Shown here piece after piece: positions 8,349 to 17,493 of a stretch of DNA of 64,000 nt. Source of the DNA: Acidobacteriota bacterium (lineage in GTDB: Bacteria; Acidobacteriota; Terriglobia; Bryobacterales; Bryobacteraceae); contig JAFKEE010000053.1 in the NCBI GenBank assembly GCA_017307505.1, positions 25,252-89,251 on the forward strand, read 5' to 3'. Each line of letters opens with the position of its first letter. The stretch's first letter is position 1. The notes below the pieces were generated by a model. It was not told the origin of the DNA, searched no databases, and worked only from the letters and a program-made list of their open reading frames with translations. The position numbers and the translations under genes are program-made.

Positions 8349-11009
8349 TCACTCCGCTCGCAGAGATCGGACAGGATCGATCCGGGAGGCCCGCCATGCC
8401 GGAATCGAGGTGGCCGCCGCCGCGACAGCAAGGATTAACAGCATAGCCGACGCGAAGGTGAGCAGATCCGTTGCTCCCACGCCATAGAGCAGGGCCTCCA
8501 GCAGGCGGGTGAGAGCAAAGGCGAGCACCGCTCCGGTGATGATTCCGGAAAGGGTGACGCGAAGGCCCTGCCGCAGGATCATGGTCACGATGCTTGCGCG
8601 CGTTGCGCCGATGGCCACGCGCAGCCCGATCTCGTAGGTCCGTTGACTCACCCAGTAAGACATGAGCCCGTAGATGCCTACGGCGGCGAGGACGATCGCC
8701 GCCCCGGCAAAGCTGAGGAACACCTGCATCAGGGCGCGGAAATCCGCGATCGAGCCGGAGACTGTCTCTTCCAGGGATTCGATCCGGCCCACGGGTACGT
8801 TGGGGTCCTGGGCCGCTGCCAACTCCGCGATTTCAGACCGAATGCGGCTGTCCCGAGAGTTGGCCCGGACCAACAGCGTCATGGCCGCCGGAATCTGCCC
8901 GTTTTCCCGCGCTGCCTGCGCGTAGGGCATATAGAGGGTTCCCGACACTCCGCTGGGCAGGCTTTGGCTCAGAGTGAAGTGATGGACGTCGCCGACAACT
9001 CCAATCACGGTGCTCCAGCGCGGGTTGCCTGTTTGCCTGAGGTGCTTGCCCACCGCATCCTCGTTCGGCCAGTACCGTTTGGCAGTCGAGGCTGAGATAA
9101 CAAGCACCGGTTCCGATGCTGGCCCATCGGACCGGGTGGGCAGGCGGCCAGCCAGCAGGGGAATCTTCATCAACTTGAAATACTCAGGGCTCACGGCTCC
9201 AAACCAGAACATCGGCGCCGGGTGATCCGCCGTCTTTGGGTGTCCCTCGACGTCTACGGGGATTGCCGGCGACTGACCGTCCAGCGGCACTGAATTCGCG
9301 ACGGCTGCGATCTCGACTCCGGCGATGCTGCCGGCTCTCTGGATGAGCCGGTCGTAGAGGGCGAGGCAGGCCGTTCTTTGCAGGCACGTGGACTGTTCCG
9401 GGCTGATCTGCACGGTGAGAATGCGCCTGGGGTCGAAGCCGGGATCGGTGGCCGACAGTTTCCAAAGGCTGCGCAGCATCAGACCGGCGCTCACGAGCAG
9501 TACCAGCGTGAGGGCGACTTCGCCGGCGATGATCAGGCCGCGGATGCGGGTCCAGGCTCCGGAGGTGGCCCGCGGCCCGCCGGTTTTGATGGTTTCCGTA
9601 ATATCCACCTGCGCCGAACTCAGCGCCGGAGCCAGGCCGGAAGCCATACCTGAAAGCAACGCCAGTGCGGTTACGCCCAGCAGGACCTGCCAGTCGATCT
9701 CAGCCTGCAGGAGTCCCGGCAGGGTTGGCGGCAGTAGCGACTTGAAGATGCGGAGGGCGGCGGCGCCCAACAACAAGCCGATGCCTGCACCCGCCACCGC
9801 GAGTCCCGTGCTTTCGGTGAGCAACTGCCGGACCATCCGCTGACGGCTGGCGCCTAACGCGGCACGCAATGCCAGTTCCTTGCGGCGTGTTGTGGCTCTG
9901 GCGAGCAACAGGCTGGCCACGTTGGCGCAGGCGATGAGCAGCACCAGGCCGACGGAGGTCATCAGAATGAGCAGCTTTCCGCGTACGTCGCCGACGACGT
10001 CCCGCTGCAGCGGGATCACGGTCGAATCGGCGTTCCAGTCGCGAGCCATGGTGTAGGGGAACGTGGCTCGGAACTGCGGCACCAGGGCGCGCAGCTCCGC
10101 CGCGGCGTCCTGCGAAGTCATCGCCGGTTTGAGCCGCGCCAGCAACGGCATGAACTCGGTGCCCCAATACTCCAGGAAGTTGCCCGGATCGAGCCTCATG
10201 GGGATCCACACCTGGACCTTTGCCGAGGGGTAGTGGAACCGGGCGGGCATCACACCCACCACTTCGCGGTCGACTCCGTCGAGGCGGATGACCTGACCGA
10301 TCACGGAGGGGTTCGCGCCGAAGCGATCGCGCCAAAGTTCATAGCTCAGAATTGCGACCCCATCGCGCCCGGGCCGGTCCTCGCCCTGCTGGAACCTTCT
10401 GCCTATGGCGACGGGGACGCCGAGAACCGGCAGCAGGTTGGTCGATATGCGGCTTCCCGTGATGCGGCTGGCCCGGCCCTGGCCTGTGAGGTTGAACTCC
10501 GCGGGCGTACTGACGGCGGCGATCTCCATGGTTTGAGAGCGGCCCTGCAGATATGGGACAGCGGCGCGCGGATAGATCCCGGTGATGCGGACCAGTTGTT
10601 CCGGCTGGGTATAGGGCAGTGGGCGGACCAGCAGTGAGTTGACGAGGCTGAACATGGCGGCGTTCCCGCCGATGCCCAGAGCGAGCGAGAGAACGGAGAT
10701 CGCCGTAAACCCAGGTGTCCGGCTGTAGAGGCGTATGGCGTGCCGCAAGTCCTGGATGAGTTGTTCGAGGCTGAGAAAGCTCCACATATTGCGGCAATCC
10801 TCTCTGGCGGTAGTGATGTTGCCCAGTTGCCGGCGGCTGAGCTGCAGAGAATCGGAGAGAGCAAGACCACGCCGGAGGTTCTCGGCCCGCTTCTGCTCCA
10901 GGTGGAACTCCAGTTCTTCCGCCAGTTCCCGCTCGAGTTGTTCGCGCCGGAGCCGGAACCGGAGGCGGTTCCAGATGCGCACCAGCCGGGTTGGCAGAGC
11001 CGGCCTCAT
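8349..11009 (-). CDS. ADOP-type macrolide-export (MacB/FtsX) permease
   Basis: 886 residues from the ATG at 11009, which overlaps the PadR stop codon (ATGA); the open frame upstream to 11600 covers PadR in another frame and is not protein. Layout: soluble prefix domain to about residue 70 (RREQLERELAEELEFHLEQK), a helix, MacB_PCD periplasmic domain, FtsX three-helix permease, then a second helix, PCD and FtsX set. The two FtsX halves are seen as LLIACANVASLLLARATTRRKELALRAALGASR and, near the end, YGLMSYWVSQRTYEIGLRVAIGA. No ATPase domain is present, as in other acidobacterial duplicated orphan permeases. Coupling with PadR suggests an efflux or envelope-stress role under PadR control. Confidence 0.88.
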   Translation of the reverse strand: MRPALPTRLVRIWNRLRFRLRREQLERELAEELEFHLEQKRAENLRRGLALSDSLQLSRRQLGNITTAREDCRNMWSFLSLEQLIQDLRHAIRLYSRTPGFTAISVLSLALGIGGNAAMFSLVNSLLVRPLPYTQPEQLVRITGIYPRAAVPYLQGRSQTMEIAAVSTPAEFNLTGQGRASRITGSRISTNLLPVLGVPVAIGRRFQQGEDRPGRDGVAILSYELWRDRFGANPSVIGQVIRLDGVDREVVGVMPARFHYPSAKVQVWIPMRLDPGNFLEYWGTEFMPLLARLKPAMTSQDAAAELRALVPQFRATFPYTMARDWNADSTVIPLQRDVVGDVRGKLLILMTSVGLVLLIACANVASLLLARATTRRKELALRAALGASRQRMVRQLLTESTGLAVAGAGIGLLLGAAALRIFKSLLPPTLPGLLQAEIDWQVLLGVTALALLSGMASGLAPALSSAQVDITETIKTGGPRATSGAWTRIRGLIIAGEVALTLVLLVSAGLMLRSLWKLSATDPGFDPRRILTVQISPEQSTCLQRTACLALYDRLIQRAGSIAGVEIAAVANSVPLDGQSPAIPVDVEGHPKTADHPAPMFWFGAVSPEYFKLMKIPLLAGRLPTRSDGPASEPVLVISASTAKRYWPNEDAVGKHLRQTGNPRWSTVIGVVGDVHHFTLSQSLPSGVSGTLYMPYAQAARENGQIPAAMTLLVRANSRDSRIRSEIAELAAAQDPNVPVGRIESLEETVSGSIADFRALMQVFLSFAGAAIVLAAVGIYGLMSYWVSQRTYEIGLRVAIGATRASIVTMILRQGLRVTLSGIITGAVLAFALTRLLEALLYGVGATDLLTFASAMLLILAVAAAATSIPAWRASRIDPVRSLRAE

Positions 11010-11344
11010 GCCATGTTCAGCACTTTCCTGATCGCTTCCACCATGCGGTCGAACTCTTCCCGTTCCGATGCCAATTGCTTCCGGCCGGCGGCGGTCAGGG
11101 AGTAGAAGCGGGCGCGGCGGTTGTTCTCCGAGGCGCCCCACTCCGCCTTTACCCATCCGTTCAGCAACAGGCGCTGCAAGGCGGGGTAGAGCGAGCTCTC
11201 GCCCACCTGCAGTACGTCGTCTGATACCTGCTTCAGCCGGGAAGCGATTCCATAGCCATGCATGGACCCGGGTACCAACGCCCGCAGAATCAGCAGGTCG
11301 AGTGTGCCCGGCAGTAGTTCCGATTGTTTTCTGGCGTCTCCCAT
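11006..11344 (-). CDS. PadR-family transcriptional repressor
   Basis: 112 residues; winged-helix PadR fold: LLPGTLDLLILRALVPGSMHGYGIASRL, then VGESSLYPALQRLLLNGWVKAEWG (recognition helix and wing) and RRARFYSLTAAGRKQL. This is the short subfamily 1 size with a single C-terminal dimerisation helix. Translationally coupled to the ADOP permease by an ATGA overlap, so they are co-transcribed; it most likely represses its own operon until a ligand is bound (family knowledge, not seen here). Confidence 0.92.
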   Translation of the reverse strand: MGDARKQSELLPGTLDLLILRALVPGSMHGYGIASRLKQVSDDVLQVGESSLYPALQRLLLNGWVKAEWGASENNRRARFYSLTAAGRKQLASEREEFDRMVEAIRKVLNMA

Positions 11345-11412
11345 CGTCTATCGATGGAGGATATGCCCGCCTGCCCAGGCTGTCAAGTAAACTTCCGGGC
11401 GGATGCCATTCG

Positions 11413-12180
11413 TTATTGAGCAGAGGCCGACGTGACGCTCGAGAGTTGGGTGAGCAGAGCCTGCGCCATCTGTTCCTGCTGCTGCGCGCGGGGAAGGGTG
11501 GCGGTGCCGTCGCCGAACTGGTGCCGGTAGTAGCCGAATTGCACATGATTGCCGCCTTCGATGGCCACCCATTTTGTATGGGCCGGCAGCAATTGAGCAT
11601 TCAGGCGCATCTGTGTGTAGGGCGCAACGCCGTCGTTGGTTGCGTAGATCTTTGTAACCGGCACAGACAGATCCGCGAGGCTGAAGTCGCGGGGATGAGT
11701 AGTGCCGATTAACGCCAGTCCTGCCAGACCGGCCGTGCCGGCCTCGTGGGCGTAGCGGGCCGTCAGCATCGCTCCTCGGGAGTGTCCGCCCAGAATCCAG
11801 GAAATCCCCGGTTTTTCCGCGATCACTTTCCGGATGTTCGTGAACAGCTCCTGGATTTGTGCGTCCGTGCAGGCGCAGCGCATGGGGAAGTAGAGCAGGC
11901 GTGCCTCATAGCCGGCCGACGCCACTCTCTTCATCAAGGGCGCGTACGCCGTCGGTTCGACCATGCCACCAGGCAGGAAGATGATCCCTGCTGGTTTGGA
12001 CACGGGCTTGGGCTGGAAACGGAGTCCCTCGGCGCCGGCGGCAAACGTCACCTGTTCGTCGCTCCGGGTTGCACTTTCGGGCACGTCAGTCGCCTGGAAT
12101 CCGGCATACATCCAGGCGGTAATGGAGAGTCCGGCTGCAATCCACAATCGGCGCAGGATGGACCTGAGTTTCCGTTTCAT
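11413..12180 (-). CDS. Exported alpha/beta hydrolase
   Basis: 255 residues counted from the ATG at 12180 (MKRKLRSILRRLWIAAGLS, a signal or anchor segment). The frame extends back to 12639, but that part is antisense to the histidine kinase. Catalytic elements: oxyanion strand IIFLPGGMVEP, nucleophile elbow GGHSRGAM (Ser), acid in YATNDGVAPY, and histidine in EGGNHVQFGYY. This matches the small alpha/beta-hydrolase_5 type, usually esterases or peptidase-like enzymes of broad substrate range. It is divergent from the sensor kinase, 93 bases apart. Substrate unknown. Confidence 0.8.
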   Translation of the reverse strand: MKRKLRSILRRLWIAAGLSITAWMYAGFQATDVPESATRSDEQVTFAAGAEGLRFQPKPVSKPAGIIFLPGGMVEPTAYAPLMKRVASAGYEARLLYFPMRCACTDAQIQELFTNIRKVIAEKPGISWILGGHSRGAMLTARYAHEAGTAGLAGLALIGTTHPRDFSLADLSVPVTKIYATNDGVAPYTQMRLNAQLLPAHTKWVAIEGGNHVQFGYYRHQFGDGTATLPRAQQQEQMAQALLTQLSSVTSASAQ

Positions 12181-12235
12181 TTCATTCGAATTTCGCCATT
12201 CCGGGACGCTGGATGGTATGATTTCGCGTTGCTTC

Positions 12236-12263
12236 TTGACTTTACCTAATCGTCGAGTATACT
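12236..12263 (+). promoter_or_regulatory. Strong sigma-70-like promoter of the sensor kinase
   Basis: TTGACT at 12236-12241, 16-base spacer, TATACT at 12258-12263. Transcription would start around 12270, only about four bases before the GTG start at 12274, so the mRNA would be essentially leaderless. No Shine-Dalgarno sequence precedes the GTG, consistent with this. Confidence 0.6.
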
Positions 12264-12273
12264 GCCTTTTTCT

Positions 12274-14199
12274 GTGCCTACGCCTAATGATCACAAAGAG
12301 GAGGCTCGTCTGCGCGCGGTGGTCGATACCGCAGTGGATGGAGTCATTCTGATCGGAGCCCGCGGTGACATCCTCATGTTCAATCCCGCCTGCGAGCGCC
12401 TGTTTGGCTATACCCGTGAGGAGGTGATCGGGCAGAACGTCAAAATCCTCATGCCTTCGCCATTTCACGAGGAGCATGATGCCTACCTGGACAATTACCA
12501 TCGCACCGGTGAGAAGAAGATCATCGGTATCGGGCGCGAGGTGGTGGGCCGGCGGAAGGATGGCACCACGTTTCCCATGGACCTTTCCGTGGGCGAGGCC
12601 ATCCAGGACGGATCCTCCATCTTTGTGGGCATTATCCACGACCTGACGGAGCGCGAAAGGAATGAGAGAAAGGTTGCGGAAGCGGCTGCGCGATTGCGTG
12701 CAGTAGTGGATACGGCGGTGGATGGCGTCATCCTCATCGGGGCGAAAGGCGACATCCAGATGTTTAATCCGGCCTGCGAGCGGCTATTCGGATACAGCCG
12801 GGAAGAGGTGTACGGCCAAAACGTGAAGCTGCTGATGCCGTCGCCGTTTCATGAAGAGCACGACGCGTACCTGTCGAATTACCTCCGCACCGGAGAGAAA
12901 AAAATCATCGGAATCGGCCGGGAAGTGGTGGGCCGCCGCAAGGATGGCAGCACCTTTGCGATGGATCTGTCGGTCGGCGAGGCGCAGCAGCACGGCGAGC
13001 CAATCTTCGTCGGCATCATTCACGATCTCACGGACCGCAAACGCACCGAGGAGCAACTCGTCCAGGCCCAGAAGATGGAGACGGTGGGCCAGCTGTCGGG
13101 CGGCATCGCGCACGACTTCAACAATCTGCTGACTGTCATCATCGGCAATGCTGAATTGCTGGCTGAAAAGCTGCGGGCCCGGCCCGACCTGCGTCAATTC
13201 TGCGAGACCGTCATCAACGCCGGCGAACGCGGCGCCGAATTGACGAGCCGCCTGCTTGCCTTCAGCCGCCGCCAGGCGCTGCAACCGGTGACCATCGAGT
13301 GCGGCAAGCTGTTGGAAGGAATGCGTGTCATCCTGCGGCGGACACTGCGGGAGGATATCGAGATCCGGACGAGCATCGACCAGCAGCTGGCCCACGCCTT
13401 CGCCGATCCGGCCCAACTGGAGTCCGCCATCCTGAATCTGGCCCTGAACGCGCAGGACGCCATGCCCGGTGGGGGGACTCTCACCATTTCCGCCACCAAT
13501 GCCACGCTGGATCCGCGCTATCAGGACGACCATCCGGAGGTGGTGCCCGGGGGGTACGTGCTCATCCAGGTGACGGATGACGGGATGGGGATGACTCCAG
13601 AGGTCCGCGAACGTGTATTCGAGCCGTTCTTCACCACCAAGGAGGTGGGCAAGGGCAGCGGACTGGGGCTGAGCATGGTTTACGGTTTTATCAAACAATC
13701 GAACGGGCACGTTGCGATTTACAGTGAACCGATGCTCGGCACGAACGTGAAGCTCTATCTGCCCATTGCAAAAGTCGCGCTGCCTCACTCCGACGATGAG
13801 GCGTTGGAGCCCGAGGTCCCACGAGGGTCGGGCACCATCCTGGTTGTGGAAGATGATCCCTTTGTCCGCGGGTATGCCGTCGGCAGCCTGGAGAGTTTAG
13901 GCTTTCGGGTGGTAGTAGCGGGGGATGGCCGGGAAGCGCTGGCCAAGCTCGCGAGCCATGGTCCCGAGATCGATGTCCTGTTCTCGGATGTGGTGATGCC
14001 GGGAGGCATCAGCGGCTGGGAACTGGCGGAGAAGGCGCAGGAGATTAAACCATCGCTGCGCATCCTGCTCACCTCCGGGTATCCGCTGGAAACCGTGAAC
14101 AACCGGGTTCCGCACACCGCCCGATGGGCGATTCTGAACAAGCCTTACCGCAAATCGGATCTCGGAACCCGCCTGAAGCAGGTTCTTGAATCGCCCTAG
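12274..14199 (+). CDS. Hybrid histidine kinase with tandem FixL-like PAS domains
   Basis: 641 residues, GTG start. Two PAS domains (about residues 10-130 and 137-257) are about 86% identical to each other and closely resemble the sensor domain of rhizobial FixL, including HDAYL (position of the FixL haem-ligating His) and [15 protein letters not shown] (Arg220 equivalent). Then HisKA with AHDFNNLL (phospho-accepting His), an N-box ([11 protein letters not shown]), G1 DDGMGM, F-box FEPFFTTK and G2 [15 protein letters not shown]-terminal receiver has ILVVEDDPF, phospho-acceptor Asp in LFSDVVMP, and NKPY. There are no membrane helices, so it is cytoplasmic. This architecture suggests a redox or gas sensor; the output partner is not in the window. 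Haem binding is inferred only. Confidence 0.9.
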   Translation: MPTPNDHKEEARLRAVVDTAVDGVILIGARGDILMFNPACERLFGYTREEVIGQNVKILMPSPFHEEHDAYLDNYHRTGEKKIIGIGREVVGRRKDGTTFPMDLSVGEAIQDGSSIFVGIIHDLTERERNERKVAEAAARLRAVVDTAVDGVILIGAKGDIQMFNPACERLFGYSREEVYGQNVKLLMPSPFHEEHDAYLSNYLRTGEKKIIGIGREVVGRRKDGSTFAMDLSVGEAQQHGEPIFVGIIHDLTDRKRTEEQLVQAQKMETVGQLSGGIAHDFNNLLTVIIGNAELLAEKLRARPDLRQFCETVINAGERGAELTSRLLAFSRRQALQPVTIECGKLLEGMRVILRRTLREDIEIRTSIDQQLAHAFADPAQLESAILNLALNAQDAMPGGGTLTISATNATLDPRYQDDHPEVVPGGYVLIQVTDDGMGMTPEVRERVFEPFFTTKEVGKGSGLGLSMVYGFIKQSNGHVAIYSEPMLGTNVKLYLPIAKVALPHSDDEALEPEVPRGSGTILVVEDDPFVRGYAVGSLESLGFRVVVAGDGREALAKLASHGPEIDVLFSDVVMPGGISGWELAEKAQEIKPSLRILLTSGYPLETVNNRVPHTARWAILNKPYRKSDLGTRLKQVLESP

Positions 14200-14678
14200 A
14201 CCGCGGCCTTGGCTGCCGCCCCAACTGTCGCGGGCTGATAGCCGCCGGCGGTTTTGCGGAAGGCCACATTGAGCCGGTTCCAGCCATTGATCGCCACCAC
14301 GGCCAGCGTCAGCTGGGCCAATTCTTTCTCAGAGAATTGCGCGCGCACCTTGTCGTAGACCTCGTCCGGCACAAAGCCCTCGGTCAGCAGGGTGATCGAC
14401 TCGGTCCACTCCAGAGCCGCGCGTTCCCGGTCGGAGTAGACCGGCCACTCGCGCCAGGCGTTGAGCATGTAAAGGTCCTGCTCGCTGACGCCCATCGCCC
14501 GCAGGTCCTTCGAATGCATGTCGATACAAAATGCACAGCGATTGATCTGCGAGGCCCGGAGGTAAACCAGGTCCATTAGCTTTTTGTCGAGTTCGCTCTT
14601 CTCCAGGTATTCGTGGACTCCAAGCATTGCCTTGTATACTTCGGGCGCAGCCTTCACATAGTTCATTCGTTCTTTCAT
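14196..14678 (-). CDS. AhpD-like carboxymuconolactone decarboxylase family protein
   Basis: 160 residues starting at 14678, where AGGAG lies six bases upstream; the upstream ATG at 14684 is too close to that site. It contains the AhpD-type redox signature CAFCIDMHSKDLR (CXXC plus His three residues on), preceded by LVYLRASQIN. The C-terminal WNRLNVAFRK is typical of alkylhydroperoxidase-like core proteins. Such proteins reduce peroxides or act on small electrophiles using the cysteine pair; substrate unknown. It overlaps the end of the kinase gene by four bases (convergent) and is followed upstream by DoxX and TetR genes, which suggests one stress-response cluster. Confidence 0.85.
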   Translation of the reverse strand: MKERMNYVKAAPEVYKAMLGVHEYLEKSELDKKLMDLVYLRASQINRCAFCIDMHSKDLRAMGVSEQDLYMLNAWREWPVYSDRERAALEWTESITLLTEGFVPDEVYDKVRAQFSEKELAQLTLAVVAINGWNRLNVAFRKTAGGYQPATVGAAAKAAV

Positions 14679-14832
14679 CGTCATCTCCTGTGCCGGCCGG
14701 CGGATTCGATCGTGCCCCAGCCGAATCCGCAAGCCTGTCTGAGTTCATCTTCCCGCCACCCGGTTGGAAGAGAAACGTCCACTTTGGATTCTTTCGACGG
14801 ACCACTCCGGCCGCACGGGACGGCTGCAGGAT

Positions 14833-15282
14833 TCAGGAAAACGGACCCAGGGCCACGAAGGCCAGGGCACTGAGGAACACGACCTGCAGCAAGGTCCGGG
14901 GACCTAGAGCCGTGGCCGGCTGGCCTCCGATGCTCAGATGATGGCGGGTTGCCCGGATGTTGGCCGGAAACATCGCCAGCAGGAGCACTGCCAGGCAGGC
15001 CGCCGCCAGTCGCGCGGTGAAGGGCAGCAGCAGACCGGCCGCTCCGAGGATTTCCAGCACGCCGGTTATCGTGACAATCCTGTCGGGCCGAGGGAAGGCT
15101 GATGGCACCATGCGGATCAGGTCGGGCCGTCTCCGCCCCCAGTGGGCGGATGCGGTGAGGAGGAACATCGCGGCAAGTCCTCCGCGCAGGGAGGAGTCCC
15201 AGCTTGCGAAAGCACTGAGTCCCGCCAGGCCCAGAGCCCGCAGGAGAAGTGTCACGACAGACAAAACGGCAAAGGGGATCAT
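14833..15282 (-). CDS. DoxX-like membrane protein
   Basis: About 149 residues, four membrane helices. GGLAAMFLLTASAHW and PDLIRMVPSAFPRPD (helix 2 and the following loop) and GVLEILGAAGLLLPFTARLAAACLAVLLLAMFPANI (helices 3-4) are characteristic of the DoxX/DoxD-like family. I take the ATG at 15282 because GAGAGG lies just upstream and because the longer TTG/ATG starts at 15315/15312 would place the operator half-site inside the coding region; the start is not certain. It is divergent from the TetR gene and shares its regulatory region. DoxX proteins are linked to redox and sulfur stress tolerance in some bacteria. Confidence 0.75.
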   Translation of the reverse strand: MIPFAVLSVVTLLLRALGLAGLSAFASWDSSLRGGLAAMFLLTASAHWGRRRPDLIRMVPSAFPRPDRIVTITGVLEILGAAGLLLPFTARLAAACLAVLLLAMFPANIRATRHHLSIGGQPATALGPRTLLQVVFLSALAFVALGPFS

Positions 15283-15298
15283 CGCGCCTCTCAAAGTT

Positions 15299-15347
15299 TC
15301 CAGTGTCAACATCAATATAAGGCTCAGATGTTGTCACTGTCAACATC
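15299..15347. promoter_or_regulatory. Predicted TetR operator (inverted and direct repeats)
   Basis: An inverted repeat GATGTTG-N7-CAACATC spans 15327-15347 and a further copy of its right half (TGTCAACATCA) lies at 15304-15314. Both are between the divergent DoxX and TetR starts, as expected for autoregulation by the adjacent TetR protein. Confidence 0.6.
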
Positions 15348-15366
15348 AGTGTGCGATGCTGTTCGC

Positions 15367-15969
15367 ATGGATGCCGAATCGAAGCCCTATCATCACGGCA
15401 ATCTTCGAACGGCCCTCATTACGGCTTCGTTGGAACTGATCCGGGCTGGTGGCCCGGCGGGCCTGACGCTGCGCGAGGTAGCCCGCCGGGCGGGCGTCTC
15501 GCATACCGCACCGTACCGTCACTTCCGGGACAAAGACGATCTGCTGGCCGCCATCGCCGAAGACGGCTTTCTGCGCCTGGCCGCGGAGATCCGGAGGGCC
15601 TCGGCCCTGGGAGAGGATCCGCCGATGCGGCTGCGCCTGGCCGGCATCGCCTATGTCGCCTTCGGATTTGATCATCCGGCGGAGTTTGACGTCATGTTTT
15701 CCGTGGTGCCCGATCGGGCTTTGTATCCTGCGGCCAAAGCGGCGGCCGACGAAGCCTTTCGCTCTTTGCTTGCCCTGACCGAGGAGTTGAAAAGAGGCGG
15801 AGGATTGACCGGACATGCTCCAGACGTGGCGGCCCGCATTGCGTGGGCTCATGTCCATGGATTGGCCGTGCTTGCGATCCACCGGCAACTGGCCTTCCAG
15901 AACCGGCAGGATCTATTGGACTTCGCGGGGCAATCGACGCTGGCCCTGCTGGCAGGCCTGGCGAAATAG
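15367..15969 (+). CDS. TetR/AcrR-family repressor (WHG C-terminal domain)
   Basis: 200 residues from the ATG at 15367. N-terminal helix-turn-helix: LTLREVARRAGVSHTAPYRHF, DKDDLLAAIAEDGF. The C-terminal ligand domain has AYVAFGFDHPAEFDVMFS, the WHG-type signature. The open frame extends upstream to 15142 but that part has no TetR homology. It is divergent from DoxX across the predicted operator, so it probably represses DoxX, the AhpD-like gene and itself until a small hydrophobic or electrophilic ligand appears (inference). Confidence 0.88.
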   Translation: MDAESKPYHHGNLRTALITASLELIRAGGPAGLTLREVARRAGVSHTAPYRHFRDKDDLLAAIAEDGFLRLAAEIRRASALGEDPPMRLRLAGIAYVAFGFDHPAEFDVMFSVVPDRALYPAAKAAADEAFRSLLALTEELKRGGGLTGHAPDVAARIAWAHVHGLAVLAIHRQLAFQNRQDLLDFAGQSTLALLAGLAK

Positions 15970-16143
15970 CCCAATTCGTGGCGCTGGGTTCCACGGGCCC
16001 GTACAGGATTTCCCGGCCTCTTCTACTCCCTACCCGGTATTCCCGCCGCTCCCCCCAGAGCCAAGACTAGAGATAGATCAGCCCGGCCAACCGCTCCCGC
16101 AACGCGGGCACGGTACCGGACTGTTGTGGATTCAAACAAAGCC

Positions 16144-17490
16144 ATGGCCAAAATCGTAATTCCCGATTCCGCGCACGCGGCTTTGAACGAGCTACGCACT
16201 GCCGACATCGTGGTGGGGATCCCCAGCTACAACAACGCCCGAACCATCGGCCATGTCGTGCAGGCGGCGCATGCCGGACTGCTTAAGTACTTCCCCCAGT
16301 TCACGGCGGTCATTGTGAACTCGGATGGCGGCTCCAGCGATGGTACGCGGGACGTGGTGCTCTCGGCCTCGATGCAGGATGCACGCCTGCTGATGCTTTC
16401 CACGCCGGTCAAGCCCGTCAACCGCCTCTCAGTGCCTTATCACGGCATCCCCGGCAAGGGCTCAGCCTTTCGCCTGATCTTCCAGATTGCCTCCAACCTC
16501 GGCGCAAAGGCGTGCGCGGTGGTGGATTCCGATCTGCGCTCGATCACGCCGGAATGGATCGATCTGCTTTTGCGGCCGGTCGTCCATGCTGAGTACGACT
16601 TTGTGGCGCCTTACTATCACCGGCACAAATACGACGGCACCATCACGAACAGCATCGTTTATCCGCTCACCCGCGCACTCTACGGGCACCGGTTGCGCCA
16701 GCCGATTGGCGGCGATTTCGGTGTTTCGCAGCGGCTGCTGCGCCGCTACCTGGAGCGCGACGACTGGGAAACCGATGTGGCCCGGTATGGTATCGACATC
16801 TGGATGACCACGGTGGCCGTGGCCGAGGGGTTCCGGGTGTGCCAGAGTTTCCTGGGCGCCAAACTGCACGACGCCAAGGATCCTGGCTCCGACCTCAGCG
16901 CCATGCTGCAGCAGGTGGTGGGCAGCGTTTTCACGTTGATGCAGGAGTACGAGCCGGCCTGGAGTCTGATTTCCGGCAGCCAGGACATCGATCTCTTTGG
17001 GTTCCGCTACGACGTCGGGCTGGATCCCATCGAAGTCAACCTGGAGCGTATGCTGGTCAACTTCCGGAGAGGGTGTGAAGAACTCAAGGAAGTGTGGCAA
17101 CTGGCTCTTTCCCCGGAAACTCTGGAACAGATCGACCTGCTGGCCGCCGCCACCGCCTCGCCGGCGACCTTTCATATCGAAGACGAGCTCTGGGTCCGCC
17201 TGATCTTCGAGTTCGCCTGCGCGCACCACAAACGCCGGCTGGATCGCGGCACGCTGCTGCGCTCCCTCACACCGCTTTACATAGGCCGCGTGGCCTCCTT
17301 CGTCATCGAAACACGCGATCTGACCGCCCCCGAGGTGGATCAGCGCGTGGAGAACTTGTGCCTCACCTTTGAGGCGCTGAAGCCGCGCCTGGTCGCCCAA
17401 TGGAAAGGCAGCGCGGGACAGGCTCCCAGAACCGCACCCGAAGCCGCGATTCCGCAACATGTTGCCGCTCAGAAGGAACTGGAGGTTTAA
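16144..17490 (+). CDS. Retaining glycosyltransferase (GpgS/Ggs-like, GT81 type)
   Basis: 448 residues from the ATG at 16144 (a GTG at 16126 would add six). N-terminal nucleotide-sugar domain: VVGIPSYNNARTIGHVV, INSDGG-type motif (VNSDGGSSDGT), GKGSAFRLIF and metal-binding VVDSDLRSITPEW, matching GT81 glucosyl-3-phosphoglycerate synthases and glucosylglycerate synthases. APYYHRHKYDGTITNSIVYPL and GGDFGVS follow. The C-terminal part is helical. The stop is four bases from the channel gene start, so they form one operon, and the convergent gene is an MPG-phosphatase-like enzyme. That context supports synthesis of glucosyl- or mannosylglycerate, an osmolyte; donor and acceptor are not provable here. 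Confidence 0.72.
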   Translation: MAKIVIPDSAHAALNELRTADIVVGIPSYNNARTIGHVVQAAHAGLLKYFPQFTAVIVNSDGGSSDGTRDVVLSASMQDARLLMLSTPVKPVNRLSVPYHGIPGKGSAFRLIFQIASNLGAKACAVVDSDLRSITPEWIDLLLRPVVHAEYDFVAPYYHRHKYDGTITNSIVYPLTRALYGHRLRQPIGGDFGVSQRLLRRYLERDDWETDVARYGIDIWMTTVAVAEGFRVCQSFLGAKLHDAKDPGSDLSAMLQQVVGSVFTLMQEYEPAWSLISGSQDIDLFGFRYDVGLDPIEVNLERMLVNFRRGCEELKEVWQLALSPETLEQIDLLAAATASPATFHIEDELWVRLIFEFACAHHKRRLDRGTLLRSLTPLYIGRVASFVIETRDLTAPEVDQRVENLCLTFEALKPRLVAQWKGSAGQAPRTAPEAAIPQHVAAQKELEV

Positions 17491-17493
17491 CCC

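Noticed and set aside
11010..11600. N-terminal 197 residues of the frame containing the first ADOP gene
   Set aside because: They read through PadR and part of the hydrolase in another frame; the true start is the ATGA overlap at 11009.
12784..13788. Minus-strand frame of 334 codons inside the histidine kinase
   Set aside because: Antisense shadow of a protein gene with clear PAS/HisKA motifs; no motif of its own.
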